From: Apodemus sylvaticus
Lineage: Eukaryota; Chordata; Mammalia; Rodentia; Muridae
Direction: 5' to 3'
Assembly (NCBI RefSeq): GCF_947179515.1
Contig: NC_067474.1
Span: forward strand, 99,323,253-99,387,252
Length of the DNA stretch: 64,000 nt
How positions within the stretch are numbered: position 1 is the stretch's first letter; each line of letters begins with the position of its first letter. Made by a program: the position numbers and the translations under genes. The notes below the pieces were generated by a model. It did no database searches. It saw only the letters and a program-made list of their open reading frames with translations, and had not been told where the DNA came from. Below are positions 1 through 12,339 of this stretch, one piece after another.

Positions 1-229
1 TAGTCCCTGAATGGAACTAGAATGCCTCTGACCCAAGCAGCATTCCATCTGTAATTCAGGACTCTAATTGCTCTGAGGAAGAAATAGACAGACAGGAAGG
101 TGTGCCCAGTGTCTCCCTAGAGAGTAATCAAGAGTAGCAGATCGAAAATGGTCCCTGACTCAGTGGAGCTGAGGGAGGGAGGAAACCACCAAGAACTTTT
201 AAGGAAACTGTAAGACTTTGGGGAAAGGG

Positions 230-435
230 GCCAGAGAGGTGGCTCCGTGATTGAGAGTACTGACCTCTCTTACAGAGTACTGGGTTTTAGTTCCCAGCAT
301 CCTCTGCACAGGGGCTCCCATCCACCCATTACTCCAGCTCTGGGGAATCAGCCACCCTCTTCCAACTTCTGCAGATACACTTGGTACACATGCATCTACA
401 CAAGCAAAACTCTCATACTTATAATAAATATCAAA
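230..435 (+). repeat. B2/RSINE-type tRNA-derived SINE
   Basis: The stretch opens with a diverged form of the rodent B2 head (GGGGCCAGAGAGGTGGCTC), followed by a box-B-like segment (GTTTTAGTTCCCAGCA). It ends in an AATAAATAT-type tail. It is too diverged for me to assign a subfamily. Confidence 0.6.
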
Positions 436-837
436 AACCATTTAGAAGACACTTGCAAATAATGGGCTGGCCCAGCAATTATTTTTAACTTGTTGAAATG
501 AGTCAAATAAACAGACTATAGGAAAAGCAACTGAGATGTAAGGAAAGTTATTTAGACACTGAGTTATTCCTGAAATGCAATGGTTTAATGCAAACATGGA
601 TTGTGGGTAATTTTGGGTGCATAATAAGTAAATAATGCTGCCCATGAACGAGCTTCCCTGCCCCTCTCCATCCAGCTGCACGAAGCACCATCCTGCCATG
701 CTAACATTTGCGCTCCCTCCACCTCTGCCCAGCTTTTCCTTTAGATCAGGTTTTTAAGTGTTAAAATATTGAAATGCTGACTGTGATACCTCTGTGGACA
801 ATTAGTCAAGTCTTCTCAGTTTGCAGACTAGTGTGTG

Positions 838-900
838 CCTATGTGTGTATGTATGTATACATGCATGCATGTATATATGTATACATGCATGTATAAATGT
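838..900 (+). repeat. TGTA/CATG-rich simple repeat
   Basis: Alternating purine-pyrimidine microsatellite made of TGTATG, ATAC and CATGCATG blocks. It lies within Adamtsl1 intron sequence. Confidence 0.8.
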
Positions 901-1494
901 TTCACTGCACTTGACTCTTATTTGTCCCCCACGCTATCCTCTCTATACCCCCTGCCTGGTCACACTGGTCCTCTTCCTACATCCAAATAGGATGAACACC
1001 TACACCCTGTTACTTTGTCCTTTTAATTCCATACAAGCTTTGATCTCCTTGGAAGAGAGGAAGTGATCCCAACTACCGTCACAATCCCCAGAACTGTAGG
1101 TACCAAGCAGATACTTGTCTAACGGAACTGCAGGAAAACCTCAGTTTCTCCACTCTATTAACGATTTGGCATGCACTGTGAGCTTCAAAGTAACTCAAGG
1201 GCTAAGCCATTGGGGTTACAACTGCAAATGTAGCAAGTGCTCCAAATTCAGAGGAAATGTCTTTTCCTCACAGTGGCAACCTATTTCAGCCATATTATAT
1301 GCCATATATAACACATAACAATTTCATAATATGTGTTAAGTTTAATATGCTAGAATTCTAATATATCAAACTATATTGTAACTACATAGAGCCTGTCCAA
1401 TCCATGCTTGGTTAAGAGTCATCAAAAGATCAAGGCTCTTCATTTGTGGGTAAGTGATATAAAATTATTTTTTTAGTGTCTGCTGAAAATCTGT

Positions 1495-1571
1495 TACTTC
1501 AAAAATAATACAAGTAACATGACATCAGGAATTACTTCAAAAATAATACAAAGTAACATGACAGCAGGAAT
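1495..1571 (+). repeat. 38/39-bp direct tandem duplication, two copies
   Basis: Two adjacent copies begin TTACTTCAAAAATAATACA at 1495 and 1533 and end in CAGGAA. They differ by one inserted A and one T/G change. This is a local intronic duplication, not part of a recognised repeat family. Confidence 0.85.
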
Positions 1572-1995
1572 TAGATTTTAATTGGTAAAAATTTGATTAA
1601 GAATATTGTAGAGGTTTTTTTCCCCCAATATTTGAAGAAAAACTACCTTCATAAATGGATCTGCGAATCAGTGGAAAAGCTAATGGAAAGAAACTTTTCA
1701 ATGAATTAGTACCAATTGTGCCATTGTTTTAGAAGATAGCATAGAGGCAGGAAGAGAAATAGTCCCTTTGTGTTTGTAAAGCATTTTTATTGAACTGAAT
1801 GAAGAATAGTCGCCCTCCCAGAAGTCCAGAGAGTGAAAACGCCCCCTTTCCTTGGGAAAAGCAAGCATAATAAAAATACTATCAGTAAGGCCATGACATG
1901 TGTACAATTCCAGGCACCGTGGAAACACTCATGAGCCCACGAGGAATGTGGAGGGTTGGTTTTGGCTGTACCAATTAGTGTCTTCTTTCTTCTAG

Positions 1996-2208
1996 GCTGC
2001 CCCATCAAAGGCCACCCCACCCCCAACATCACCTGGTTCCAAAATGGCCAGCCAATTGCCACTGCCCCAGAACTGACCCACCACATCTGGGGAGCTGGAC
2101 AGATCCTCCAAGTTGCAAATCTCAGTGGTGGACCTCAAGGGGAATTCAGCTGCCTGGCTCAGAATGAAGCAGGGACCCTCGTTCAGAAAGCATCTTTGGT
2201 GGTCCAAG
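1996..2208 (+). CDS. Adamtsl1: Adamtsl1 exon encoding an Ig C2-type domain (partial gene)
   Basis: This internal exon of ADAMTS-like protein 1 (punctin-1) is 213 bp long. Adamtsl1 encodes a secreted extracellular-matrix glycoprotein of the ADAMTS-like family, which lacks the protease domain. The acceptor is TTCTAG at 1990-1995 and the donor is AAG/GTGAGA with GT at 2209. Both ends are phase 1. The translation shows a C2-type Ig fold: a first cysteine in GCPIKG, the core tryptophan in NITWFQNG, and the second cysteine in GEFSCLAQNEAG. NIT and NLS are possible N-glycosylation sites. The exon joins in frame to 3655 (G plus AT gives Asp). A paralogue, Adamtsl3, has a similar architecture. I choose Adamtsl1 because of the C-terminal sequence and the neighbouring Saxo1. 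Confidence 0.93.
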
Positions 2209-3654
2209 GTGAGAAATCACTGCTCTGAGCAGCAGACTTACTTGGGAATCCATTCTCTAGTAGGACGTAGTGACATAGTCTCTGCTGGGTAATGTTTCCG
2301 TATTACGAAACCTTACTTCTGCTACCCCCATCTTCAGCAGGGCTGAACCTGGAAAAGTGGGGATGAAGAGGGCATCACTGTTTATCAGAGTTGCACGTGT
2401 TTCTTTTAAGGTGATTTAATTACAAAAGATCACACATGGCACATTTTTCAACACCCATGTCTTCTCTGCTCATTCTGCTTTAAAAGCAGCGGGTCTTGAT
2501 CTACACAGCTTGGTCACTTGACATCTCCCTGCAGAGAGCAGTGCAGGCCTCATGTTCCACGGTGTTCAGCCGTAAGTCACAGGCAAAGGGCTTTCCAGGT
2601 GCCTCTCCTTTGACTCTGGTAAAAAGAAGCACGCGCACGCACACACACACCCCTGATACAGCAACCTGTCTGCATGGCTCCAGCTCCAGAAGGAGCCTTC
2701 CAGGAATAGAAGCAGGTGAGCAGATCCATGCCACTGCACCGGCCAGAGCTGCTAAGGGACTGAAAGCAGCAGGAAGAGGGGCAGAGCTGGCCTCTCTGTG
2801 GAAAGTGTGGGAGACTGGTTCTTCTGCACTGTAAGTAACTCACGTTTTTAAAAAAAGCACGGTGCTATGACTGTAGTCCAAGACTGAGGCCTCTGTGGGA
2901 GGATGGCCTGTTCTGACTACTACTACAGGAAAGGAGGGGGTTTTCTGAAGCACACATGTCTTCTCCTGGGGCAACCTCTGCTTGCCACTGGCTCTTCAAA
3001 TAGGAAAATAAATGTCCCCTCTTCTCATTGCCTTCCTTCAGTGTTTGTAACTTGCAATGTGTACCCCAGATATACCAGCCTACATTTGTTTTTAACAGGC
3101 TCCCCAACCCCCAGTACATCACACGTTCCCAAAGAACTGAACTCTGCAAGTCACACCACTGTTTCATGTAACCATGAACTCTCTGGAGAAATCAGGTTTT
3201 GTAAGATTAACATGCTTCTGAAGATGATTAAGTACTTTGGTCTATGTATACCTATCTGTAGAAAAACAAAGTCATTGTCTGGTAAACCAAAAGCAAAAAG
3301 AGTTCTTGAGCAAGTAGGCTTAAAAATAAGTACTGCGGCTGTTGATTAAATGCCGTGTGCTGAGTCCTCTCCTCCCATTGCTCAGGTCTCAGTCATGAAG
3401 TCACGAAGTGACAGACAAACAGACACAGTGTACATTTTCTGGATGAGTTGACTGAGGCTCCTGGAGTCCATTGGCCTTGCGCGAGTGTGCTGGAATACAG
3501 CTGCCCTACCCCCGACCCCCAGACAGATAGCTTCTTTTTATAACAGCGCCCCTGAGCTCTCTCTTCTCACCCCCACTGTACCTTCTGCTTGCCCAGAAGA
3601 ACTGGCATGGGCAGTAACGCTGTCTCTTCTTCCCTCTGATCCTCCCCATGACAG
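2209..3654 (+). other. Adamtsl1: Adamtsl1 intron
   Basis: Intron between the Ig exon and the next TSP1 exon, running from GTGAGA at 2209 to ACAG at 3651-3654. A short CG/CA-alternating tract sits at about 2630-2652. The small open frames here have no recognisable similarity and no typical splice structure. I see nothing else. Confidence 0.85.
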
Positions 3655-3835
3655 ATTACTGGTGGTCTGTGGATAGACTGGCGACCTGCTCAGCATCTTG
3701 TGGTAACAGAGGTGTTCATCAGCCACGCCTCAGGTGTTTACTGAACAGCACAGAGGTTGACCCTGAGCACTGTGCAGGAAAGCCTCGGCCCGCTGTGCAG
3801 CCTGTTGCCTGCAACCGGAGAGACTGTCCTTCTCG
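3655..3835 (+). CDS. Adamtsl1: Adamtsl1 exon encoding a thrombospondin type-1 repeat (partial gene)
   Basis: This 181-bp exon lies between CATGACAG (acceptor, ending 3654) and GTAAGT (donor, 3836). It enters in phase 1 and exits in phase 2. The peptide begins DYWWSVDRLATCSASCGNRG and has the TSP1 pattern of an aromatic/WS start, CSxxCG, a basic strand (QPRLRC) and the closing cysteines (EHC, VACNRRDC). TSP1 modules of this family mediate matrix binding and are often modified by O-fucosylation. The usual WSxCS is altered to WSVDRLATCS. NST is a possible N-glycosylation site. The last two bases (CG) complete an Arg codon with the A at 6668. Confidence 0.93.
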
Positions 3836-4040
3836 GTAAGTGCGCCCTTCCTACCCGCAACCGCTGGCCCTGCCTTTTAGCTCCTCAACTAGCACCATGC
3901 AGGGAGAGATGGATTTCAAGGAGCTGCTCCTACCCATAGGCGCCTGTCCACCAGGCTGGAAATAGCTTCAGACTGGGATAGCCTTTCCTTTCAGCCCTAC
4001 CTGATCTCCTCGCCACTCAGCCAGCTCATGGCTACCCAGA

Positions 4041-4290
4041 CTATGGCCTGAGAGCCTGATCAGAAACACATGACTTCCCCTTGGTCCTGTGGAGGCTCAG
4101 TGCCCCAGCATGGAAGAATTCTAGGGCTCTGAGTAGGGATTGGGTGGATGGGGGAGCACCCTCATGGAAGCAGGGGTCAGGGGAGATGGGATAGGGAGTT
4201 TGCAGAGGGGAAGCTGGGAGGGGCAATAACATTTGAAATGTAAATAAATAAAATAACCAATATAAAAATATCTTAAAAGAAAAAAAAAGA
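4041..4290 (+). mobile_element. L1 3' UTR fragment, plus strand
   Basis: The sequence matches the G-rich 3' UTR of rodent L1/Lx elements. It has a GGGTGGATGGGGGAGCACCC-type core and ends in CATTTGAAATGTAAATAAA and an A-rich tail near 4290. It contains no ORF2 sequence, so it is strongly 5'-truncated. Confidence 0.85.
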
Positions 4291-6417
4291 AATAACTTTC
4301 CAGGGTGAGGCCAGAGGCCACAATAGTAACCCGACTCTACGTTGTTTAAAGTGTTTTGTATTAAATGTTGAAAGGAACGAGTACTGGGCTCTACCCCAAC
4401 TTTTCTCTTTCTGTCTAACTAAATACCTCTGCCAGCTAGTACTCTGGTTTAGTTAGGAAAACTTACCTTTTTACAGATAGTTGCGTCTTACTAAAGTTGG
4501 AATGCATCTCCATTTTTCCTTAGCTGCCTTACTTAGCTTTAGCTGTCTAGTCTCTGCATCTGAGATCCACATGTAGGCTGCACAGACACCTACCAGCTCT
4601 TCCCCTCACACATAACTCCACTTCGAGACGCCACAAGTCCCACTGATCTCATATCCCCCAGTCTTCGGCGGGTATTTAAAGGATAATGGATGGGCTTGGA
4701 GTTGGCACCAGCATGGTGCTCTGCACCCTGGGAGTCTTGGCTGGGACCTGAAATGCCCTTTTCTGACCTATCTGTAGGACGTTTCTTTACTGCTCAGGCA
4801 ACTGCTTTGTGTTTTGCCAGCTAAGTCTCAGGGAGCAGCTGAGGTTAGGAGAGACTCCATGAAATATGAAACACACTCATTAATATCAGCAGTTTGACTT
4901 GCTGACGGGAAGGGTTCCACAGGAATGATTAATGTCCTTTTATACCCTTCCTGAACAGTAACGTGGCCCATAGCTCTCCTTTCTCAAAACCCCCACCTCA
5001 GCTCCTGAAAAACATTGCTGAAATGTATATTTAGAAATCAAAGTTGATTGAAACGCAGGCCTGACATCCACCAGGGACAGAAGGCTCTGGAAGACTGACC
5101 CTGCCAAGCTGCATGAAATGAAGAAGAGATCTTTTACGAGCCAGGAACCCTGCGATTTGATTTGGTGATGGTCAGAGTTAATCAACCTAATTGACTTCAG
5201 CAACTGAAATAGTTATGGCCGGCTCATCTTTGGTTTCGGCGCTTCTAGAGACTTTAAAAGACCTTGCACCTGCTTCCTAAACACAATGTTTCCTTGACCC
5301 AGATATCCACATAAAGGCATCCTCCCCAAGCCACGGAGTACAGAAATTGTCACTAAGTCATCTGCAGATCCTACTGCAGGAAGGAAACCTGTTCTTCTGT
5401 CTACACACTTCTTTTGACAATCAAAGGTGGCTGAACTTGCCGGGGAGCCAATAGGCTTCCATTGGACTTGAGGGCCACGGCAGTGTTCTCCTCTGTACAC
5501 TGAGGCATTGCTCTGACCATCTTCCAAAGTCTGCTTTAACTCAGGTAGCTGTTCTATCTACTTTACAGTTCTAGTCCCCGACTCCAGGTAACTGAACTAG
5601 TGGTGGGTTCTAGGTTATATAAAATTGGCTAAAAAGTGCCGTGCTTTGAATGCTTCTCACTCTGAGATTTATGTTTACACATACAGAAGAGGGCTTGTGT
5701 GAGGTTACCAAGGGCCTCACAGTGTCCCCAGATTATAGAATGGCTTCATGAGAAAAGCCCACTTGTAGTCTTAGTCAGGCTTACTTCTAGGAACTTAAAT
5801 TATAATTAAGAATGGATATTTACACTGTACATATAACTCTCCAAGAGAGGTGATGTCTACACTGACTGACTAACTAGGAACTGCCTGAGAAATCTAGGAC
5901 CATCTTTGTTTCTGAAAGAACCAAAGACATTGGATCAAGGGTCAAAGTGACCAGAGAATTTCCAGACAAAATCTTGACCTCAGTGAAACCCAGATAATCT
6001 CCTAGGGCAAGAGATAACAGGCTTTGGATCTGGTTTTCCTAGGAAAGTGTCCTGCTCTGACTCCCTGTGGTGTGTGTTACTAATAAAAGCATTCTATCTG
6101 CAATCACACTTAAAGCAAACAACCCTCAAAAGGTTATTTTCTTGTCAATGTCCATATTTAATCAATTTCCTGGACTGTAAGAAAAATGTATCCAAATGGC
6201 ATCGTGAACCTCCATTTTGAAAGCCAGAAATCAAGGCATCCACAGGGCTGTGTGCCCTTTGTGAAGACTCTGAGTAAATTTGCTCCTTGCCAGTCTAGAA
6301 GTGCCTGCGTCAAACTGCACCCTGTTCCCTGGTCATACTGTTACCTCTCCCCAGTAGGTATCTCCCTCTGACATGAGCACGTAGGGGTCTACTCATATAA
6401 TCTCATGTCAAAATCCT

Positions 6418-6525
6418 AACTATGGTGTGTGCCTATAACTCCAGCACTTAGGGCAGGAGCATCACAGTTCAAAGCCACGCTGTTACATAATGAGACTCTT
6501 GTCTCACAAGCAAGCAAACAAGTTA
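6418..6525 (+). repeat. Degraded B1-like SINE
   Basis: TATGGTGTGTGCCTATAACT, then CCAGCAC, a central CAGTTCAAAGCCA and a GACTCTTGTCTCA ending match an old 7SL-derived B1 monomer. Divergence is high. Confidence 0.55.
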
Positions 6526-6667
6526 ACATTCATAGGTTCCAGAGACACTGTGTGGATGCTTTGCATTTTTGAGAGTAAATCTCAAAATTACTTGGGGAAA
6601 AAGCAAGGCTCAGCCCCCTCCCTGCAGCCTTACCTTCTGCAGTTGCTCTCATGCTCCTTCTCCTCAG

Positions 6668-6875
6668 ATGGATGGTGACGTCCTGGTCTGCCTGTACCCG
6701 GAGCTGCGGTGGAGGTGTACAAACCCGAAGGGTAACCTGTCAGAAGTTGAAAGCTTCTGGTGTTTCTACCCCGGTGTCCAATGACTTGTGCTCTCAACTG
6801 GCCAAACGGCCTGTGGACACACAGGCCTGTAACCAGCAGCTGTGTGTGGAATGGGCCTTCTCCAGCTGGGGCCAG
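6668..6875 (+). CDS. Adamtsl1: Adamtsl1 exon: TSP1 repeat and start of the next one (partial gene)
   Basis: This 208-bp exon enters in phase 2 and exits in phase 0, with acceptor CTCAG (6663-6667) and donor GTGAGG at 6876. The peptide WMVTSWSACTRSCGGGVQTR is a canonical TSP1 repeat with WSxCxxSCGGG. It continues through QKLKASGVSTPVSNDLC and VDTQACNQQLC. The final residues, EWAFSSWGQ, are the first strand of a further TSP1 module completed by the exon at 14313. The module is thus split between exons, as is common in ADAMTS-like C termini. A (TTGG)n microsatellite begins about 20 bases beyond the donor. Confidence 0.95.
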
Positions 6876-6894
6876 GTGAGGAGACAAAGGAGGT

Positions 6895-6958
6895 TTTGGT
6901 TGGTTGGTTGGTTGGTTGGTTGGTTGGTTGGTTGGTTTGTTGATTGGTGGGTTGGTTT
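6895..6958 (+). repeat. (TTGG)n microsatellite
   Basis: About 13 near-perfect TTGG units, broken near the end by TTTG and ATTGG variants. It lies just inside the intron, 20 bases after the exon ending at 6875. In one frame it reads as repeated GWLV, which is not coding. Confidence 0.95.
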
Positions 6959-8002
6959 GGTCTGTTTTTGAGGGAAAATCATCAGATTAAAAAAAGTTGC
7001 CACTATGGGAAGAAAAATCCACCTCCACTTACATACACATCTCTAGCCCCTTCCAATGTCACTCTTTGTCCCCTGTCCAAATGGGTATAGGCTATTCTGA
7101 GGCATTAGCACACTCCTCTCTTCTGATTGGAGTGTGTTGTTTTTTCTTCTGATTTTGTGACCCCAAACACTATCTTCAGACCAACAATCCCCAAGACCAC
7201 CTCCTATAACTGTGTCATGGATAGTTCTAGAAACTTCAGAGGAGAACCTCCTGGAGGCTGCACTGATGCTCTGATCCAGGGTTCTCAACCAGTTCCATGG
7301 AACAAAATGTTCACTGGGGAAAACTTTTAAAACTACCAATGTCCAGGCTGTACCTCCCAAAGGTCTAAGTCAACTACATGACAGGTTGTAGAAACTGTCC
7401 TTGTGGTTCTGATCTGCAATTTAAGGTAGAAAACCATCCTTCCAAACTAGGAAAAGGTGAAGCCCACATGGATCACCTTGAAACCTAGGCCTCCTTCCCC
7501 AAGTCCCCGCCTAGATGTTAACATGGAAAATCCCAAAGGAGACTGTGAGGGGTCTGGAGTTGTTCAGCAATTCACTAGTCTGTTCATGAATAAGTTTTAA
7601 GCAAAAAGAGGCTTTATTCAGATACTGGTGCCAGGTCTACACTTGATAATTGAGATTCCCAAGGTGAAATTCCAAAATACATTAGTCAAGGACTTAGGAA
7701 GGCAGAACTCACAAGGGTGAATATTTATTTCCATTGTACAATCAGGGGCAAGACACATCCTGATATAGTTCCTGCCTACATATAACAGAGCACGCATTTT
7801 CACCTACATGCTGTCAAGCATACATTCTGTTCATGTGTAATTATAGGCAAGCAAGCTTGTTTAAAGAAGCAAAAGCACATGATTTGTTAGTTCTCATGAA
7901 CAACAGATTCATTAAAATTGTACAGGACAAGGAAATTATAAGAACAGCTCCCAGCATTCTGGGAAGTTATCTGTCCTTGGGCAAGTAGAGCTTACAGGTT
8001 AG

Positions 8003-9138
8003 AGTACAGAGCAATAGTGATTAAAAACTGCATGGTACTGGTACAGAGAAAGGAAGGAAAATCAATGGAATAGAACTGAAGACCCAGAAATGAACCCACA
8101 CACCTATGGTCACTTGATGTTTGACAAAGGATCTAAAACCATCCAGTGGGAAAAAAAGGCAGAATTTTCAACAAATGGTGCTGGTTCAAATGGTGGTCAG
8201 CATGTAGAAGAATGCAAATAAATCCATTCTTATTTCCTTGTACAAAGCTCAAGTCCAAGTGGACCAAGGACCTCCACATAAAACCAGATACACTGCATCT
8301 AACAGAAGAGAAAGTAGGGAAAAGCTTTGAACAGATGGGCACAGGAGAAAAGTTCCTGAACAGAACACCAATGGCTTAAGCTCTAAGATCAAGAATTGAA
8401 AATGGGACCTCATAAAATTGAAAAGCTTCTGTAAGGCAAAGGACACTGTCAATATGACAAAACAGCAACCAACAGATTGGGAAAAGATCTTTACCAATCT
8501 CACATCCAATAGAGGGCTAATATCCAATATATACAAAGAACTTAAATTAGACTCTAGACAATCAAATAAACCTATTTAAAAATGGGGTAAAGAGCTAAAC
8601 AAAGAATTCTCAACTGAGGAAACTCAAATGGTCAAGAAGCACCTAAAGAAATGTTCAATATCCTTAGTCAGCAGGGAAATACAAATCAGTCAGAATGGCT
8701 AAGATTAAAAACTCAGGATCACACCTCCATTTCTGATGTGATTGCAAGCTAGTACAACCCCTCTGGAAATCATCTAGAGGTTCCTCAGAAAATTGGACAT
8801 AGTACTACCTGATGACCCAGCCATACCACTCCTGGGCATATACCCAAAAGATTCTCCAACATATAACAAGGACACATGTTCCACTATGTTCATAGCCGCC
8901 TTATTTATAATAACCAGAAGCTGGAAAGAACCCAGATGTCCTTCAACAGAAGAATGAATACAGAAAATATGGTACATTTACACAGTGGAATACGACTCAG
9001 CTATTAAAAACAATGAATTCATGAAATTCTTAGGCAAATGGATGGACCTAGAAAATATCATCCTGAATGAGGTAACCCAATCACAAGAGAACACACATGG
9101 TATGAACTCACTGATAAGTAGATATTAGCCTAAAAAGT
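8003..9138 (+). mobile_element. L1 fragment, ORF2 C-terminal part, plus strand
   Basis: The translated pieces match the C-terminal third of rodent L1 ORF2p, for example NKWCWFKWWSACRRMQI at about 8170-8220 and the final TMEYYSAI-type region near 8980. Stops and frameshifts interrupt it, and it ends near the last ORF2 codons (CACTGATAAGTAGATATTAG) without a 3' UTR. It is a dead fragment truncated at both ends. Confidence 0.93.
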
Positions 9139-10510
9139 ATTTTTATTTTATATATTTCTTAAGCACAGTAATTTAAACTTAAAACATAATGTTAGCAGCT
9201 ATTACAAAGATCAAAAGAGTACTCCTCATTTGACTAGAATCTGCAGATGGAACCTCCTTTAGAAATAATGGAGGCATTATTTTAACTTTATCCACTGAGA
9301 AGAAGTATTATTTTTAGTTGTAATTTTTAAAAGGAGACAAACGCAAACAAAAGGTTCTAGGGGTGAGAGGAAGGAAGTCAAGGGGAGTGTGGTAATGGCT
9401 GCACTTTGTCAGGTGAGACTGTGCACCTGTCAGCAGCTCTGTCCTGCTATAGCCCATGTTAGATATTAATAGCCACCCTACTTGTATACCTAATTCACCA
9501 AATGGCCTGCTTCCAGCCTCTGCAATTGGTGTTCACACACTCAAGAATCAGGTATAGAGGTGTTTATATGAACTAATATCCTTGTATATTGATCCCAAAA
9601 TCTGTGTTCAAAAAACACTGGGGATTTATCATGGGTGTAAGAGATACCAACAGACTGATTGCCCAACAATAGAGCATGTATCTAGCTATTTTTGGTTTGT
9701 CTGGGTAGCACTAATTGGCAAAGACTTTTCTGACTGGCCAGGTATAGTCCTAGATGTTTTGGGGTAATTAGAAAATGTAAACTTGTTGGAATGTTAGCCA
9801 TCTACACATTTCTGTTCAGTATACAATATAATACACATTGGAGAACCTTTTTAAAAGCTAGCAATAAGCTCTCACATATATGACAAAGCAATTTCAACAG
9901 AGTGCCAAGACCATTATGGTAGGGAAATAATCATTCCTCAACATTTGATGTTTAATAATGTCAAAAACTAAGTTAGTCCCTTACACCATATAAATTTCAT
10001 CTAAAAATAAAATTCTTAGAAGGAAAATAAGGGGGATCCATCAAGACATTGAATTTGGCAATAATTTCTTAGATATGACAGTTCATTTTTGTTGCTATAA
10101 CAAAATTCCACATAAGGATAAGTTATAAAGAAAATATATTTGCTTCTTATAGTTTCAGAAACTGTGACGTTACCAAGCAAGGAGTTGCACCTATATGACA
10201 AGCCTTTCTGCCATGCACCACACAGAGCGAAAGCAAGCAGGCTCAAGTCTTACAGAGCTACACCTCACTCAGCCTAATCCCCCACAGTGCCGCTCAACCC
10301 CTCCAAATACTAGTAACATAGGAAACTGGGAGCTAAATTTCAAACATAAAAATTCATAAAATCTATTCAAACCATACCAGACAACAAAAATACATCAAAA
10401 TTAAGGGGTTTTGTCCACCAACAGGATCCCATCCAGTGTGCCAACTGTCAAAGTTCAAGTCCACACTGAGCTACATAATAGAAAAATGCTTTCTCAAAAT
10501 GAAAGACAGA

Positions 10511-10660
10511 ACTGGAAAGTGGTGGTGTACACCTTTAGTCACAGTACTTAGGAGGTAGACACTGGTGGATCTCTGAGTTCAAAACCAGCCTGGTCTACAG
10601 AATAAGTTCCAAGACAGCCAGGGCTATACAGAGAAACCCTGTCTCAAGAAGGAGGAAGAA
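10511..10660 (+). repeat. B1 SINE, plus strand
   Basis: A complete 7SL-derived B1 with a GTGGTGGTGTACACCTTTAG head, GATCTCTGAGTTCAAAACCA, TACAGAGAAACCCTGTCTCA and a GA-rich tail. Confidence 0.93.
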
Positions 10661-11114
10661 GAGAAGAAATAATCCCATACGTATTACCATTTTATACTCA
10701 TCAGGATGACTTTATCAAATAAATAGGGAGTTTGGTATTGGCTAGGGTATAGTAGAGTACTGGCCTAGTATCACAAGGCCTAAATTTGACCCTCTGCACT
10801 GGAGGAAAATTTTAGTGAAAATAAAAATGTTGAATTTCTGTTGAATGGCCATAGAAAATAAAATATGGTTTTGCTACTGTACAGTATAGTGTCAGTTCCT
10901 TAAAAGTTTAAGAGGCTGGAGGGAGAAATGTGACCAGAATTTATTATACACATATATAAAATTGCCAAAAAATTAAATAAAAATGAAAAATAATTTCTGC
11001 ATGCCCCAAGAATAACAGTTCTGCTCTACACACCAAAACAGCATCATCATGTATCAAAGATGCCCCAGCCAATGACTAACCATTACATACACTAGTGGTC
11101 CCATAAGATTACAT

Positions 11115-11280
11115 CACCTGTATTTGAGAGATGTTGCCTTGGTTGAGAGTGCTCATTGCAGAGGAAGTCAGCTCCCAGGATCTGTTTATGGTGGCTCAAA
11201 CGTACCATTAACTCCAGGGATCTCCTTGGCGGCCTCCTGACACAATGAACATACAGGCACACATATACACATATTTATTT
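11115..11280 (+). repeat. B2/B4-type tRNA-derived SINE
   Basis: GAGAGATGTTGCCTTGGTTG, then GAGTGCTCATTGCAGAGGAA, CAGCTCCCAGGATC and an ending of CACATATACACATATTTATT. This fits a diverged rodent tRNA-derived SINE. Confidence 0.65.
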
Positions 11281-12339
11281 CATCATTGCATGCAATGATG
11301 ATGTCATAGCTATCATGGTTTTAGTTTGATGTTTGTATAACAGTAAAATCATTCACCAAAAGAAAAAAAGATATAAAATATACCTCTATCATTAAACAAC
11401 AAATGATCATATATATGTGGCAGACTAATAATATAAAACAGAATAATTTACTTAAAATCAAGAACACATAATTGTGGTTAATAAATTGAACTAATCAAAG
11501 TTTGGTTTTATGAGAAGACATCATTTGAGTAAGTGCAGTGAACTTCATAAGAGAGAAAATAATTAAAACCCCTAACTAAGCAAAGGGCATGCACAAGAAA
11601 CTTATAAAACAATTTACATTAAAGGAAAAAGAGAAAAATGGGAGAGACTTTATCCAAGTGAAAAGTTATCTAATAAAAATACATTAAATGCTTTTTAGTA
11701 GACAGGAGGATACAAATCAAACCAAGATGAGATAGAAGTAGATATACTTCGTAAAAATGTTTAATGTTTAAAATATATAACCATCTAAGAACTTCCAAAA
11801 TTTAAAGCAAATGGAAACCCATCTACCAGTAGCTGGAGAAGAAATAGGCAAAACGCCCTTGTGACCCTAAGTAGGAAATGTCTTTTCAGTCTGGGCATGT
11901 GCGGGCCATGTAAACACATACCCAACAAAGCTACATGCTTGGACACACAAAGCAGCACACCCCAGAGGCTTGGAGCAGTGTTCTTTGTATTATAATTACA
12001 AAGCTATAAAGAAACTAAGTATTGAAAATAGAGGCACAGTGACTTTTTAACCTTGGCATCAGTTACATCTGGAGAGGGGTAAGTGGAAGCAGGCTGCTGA
12101 GTTACTTGGTGTCTTGTTTGCTTTTCCTGCAGTCTGTTAGCCAAATACAGTAACCGATGTCGAAATGGTCAACTGTGTTAATCCAAGACCAGGTATTTCT
12201 AAGGAAGTGGCAGCATCATGTGCAAGTTGGCCTTCTATATTAATTTCCTGAGGACTCCCTGCAGTATTCTTTGCTTTACTTACATTACCTTACATGTACT
12301 GTACTTTACAAAAAAAGTTATTTTAAGTACTTTTTTAAA

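Larger units (their letters stand above)
1..1995 (+). other. Adamtsl1: Adamtsl1 intron (3' part) with SINE and simple repeats
   Basis: This non-coding stretch lies upstream of the first recognisable Adamtsl1 exon and ends in a pyrimidine-rich tract and AG at 1994-1995. It holds a tRNA-derived SINE near 230-435, an alternating TGTA/CATG stretch near 838-900 and a short tandem duplication at 1495-1571. I see no exon in it. That it is intron follows from the acceptor at its end and the missing first base of the next codon. Confidence 0.8.
3836..6667 (+). other. Adamtsl1: Adamtsl1 intron with an L1 3' UTR fragment and a B1-like remnant
   Basis: Intron between two TSP1 exons, running from GTAAGT at 3836 to CTCAG at 6663-6667. 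It contains an L1 3' terminal fragment at 4041-4290 and a degraded B1-like stretch at about 6418-6525. The rest is unique-looking sequence with no feature I can support. Confidence 0.85.
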
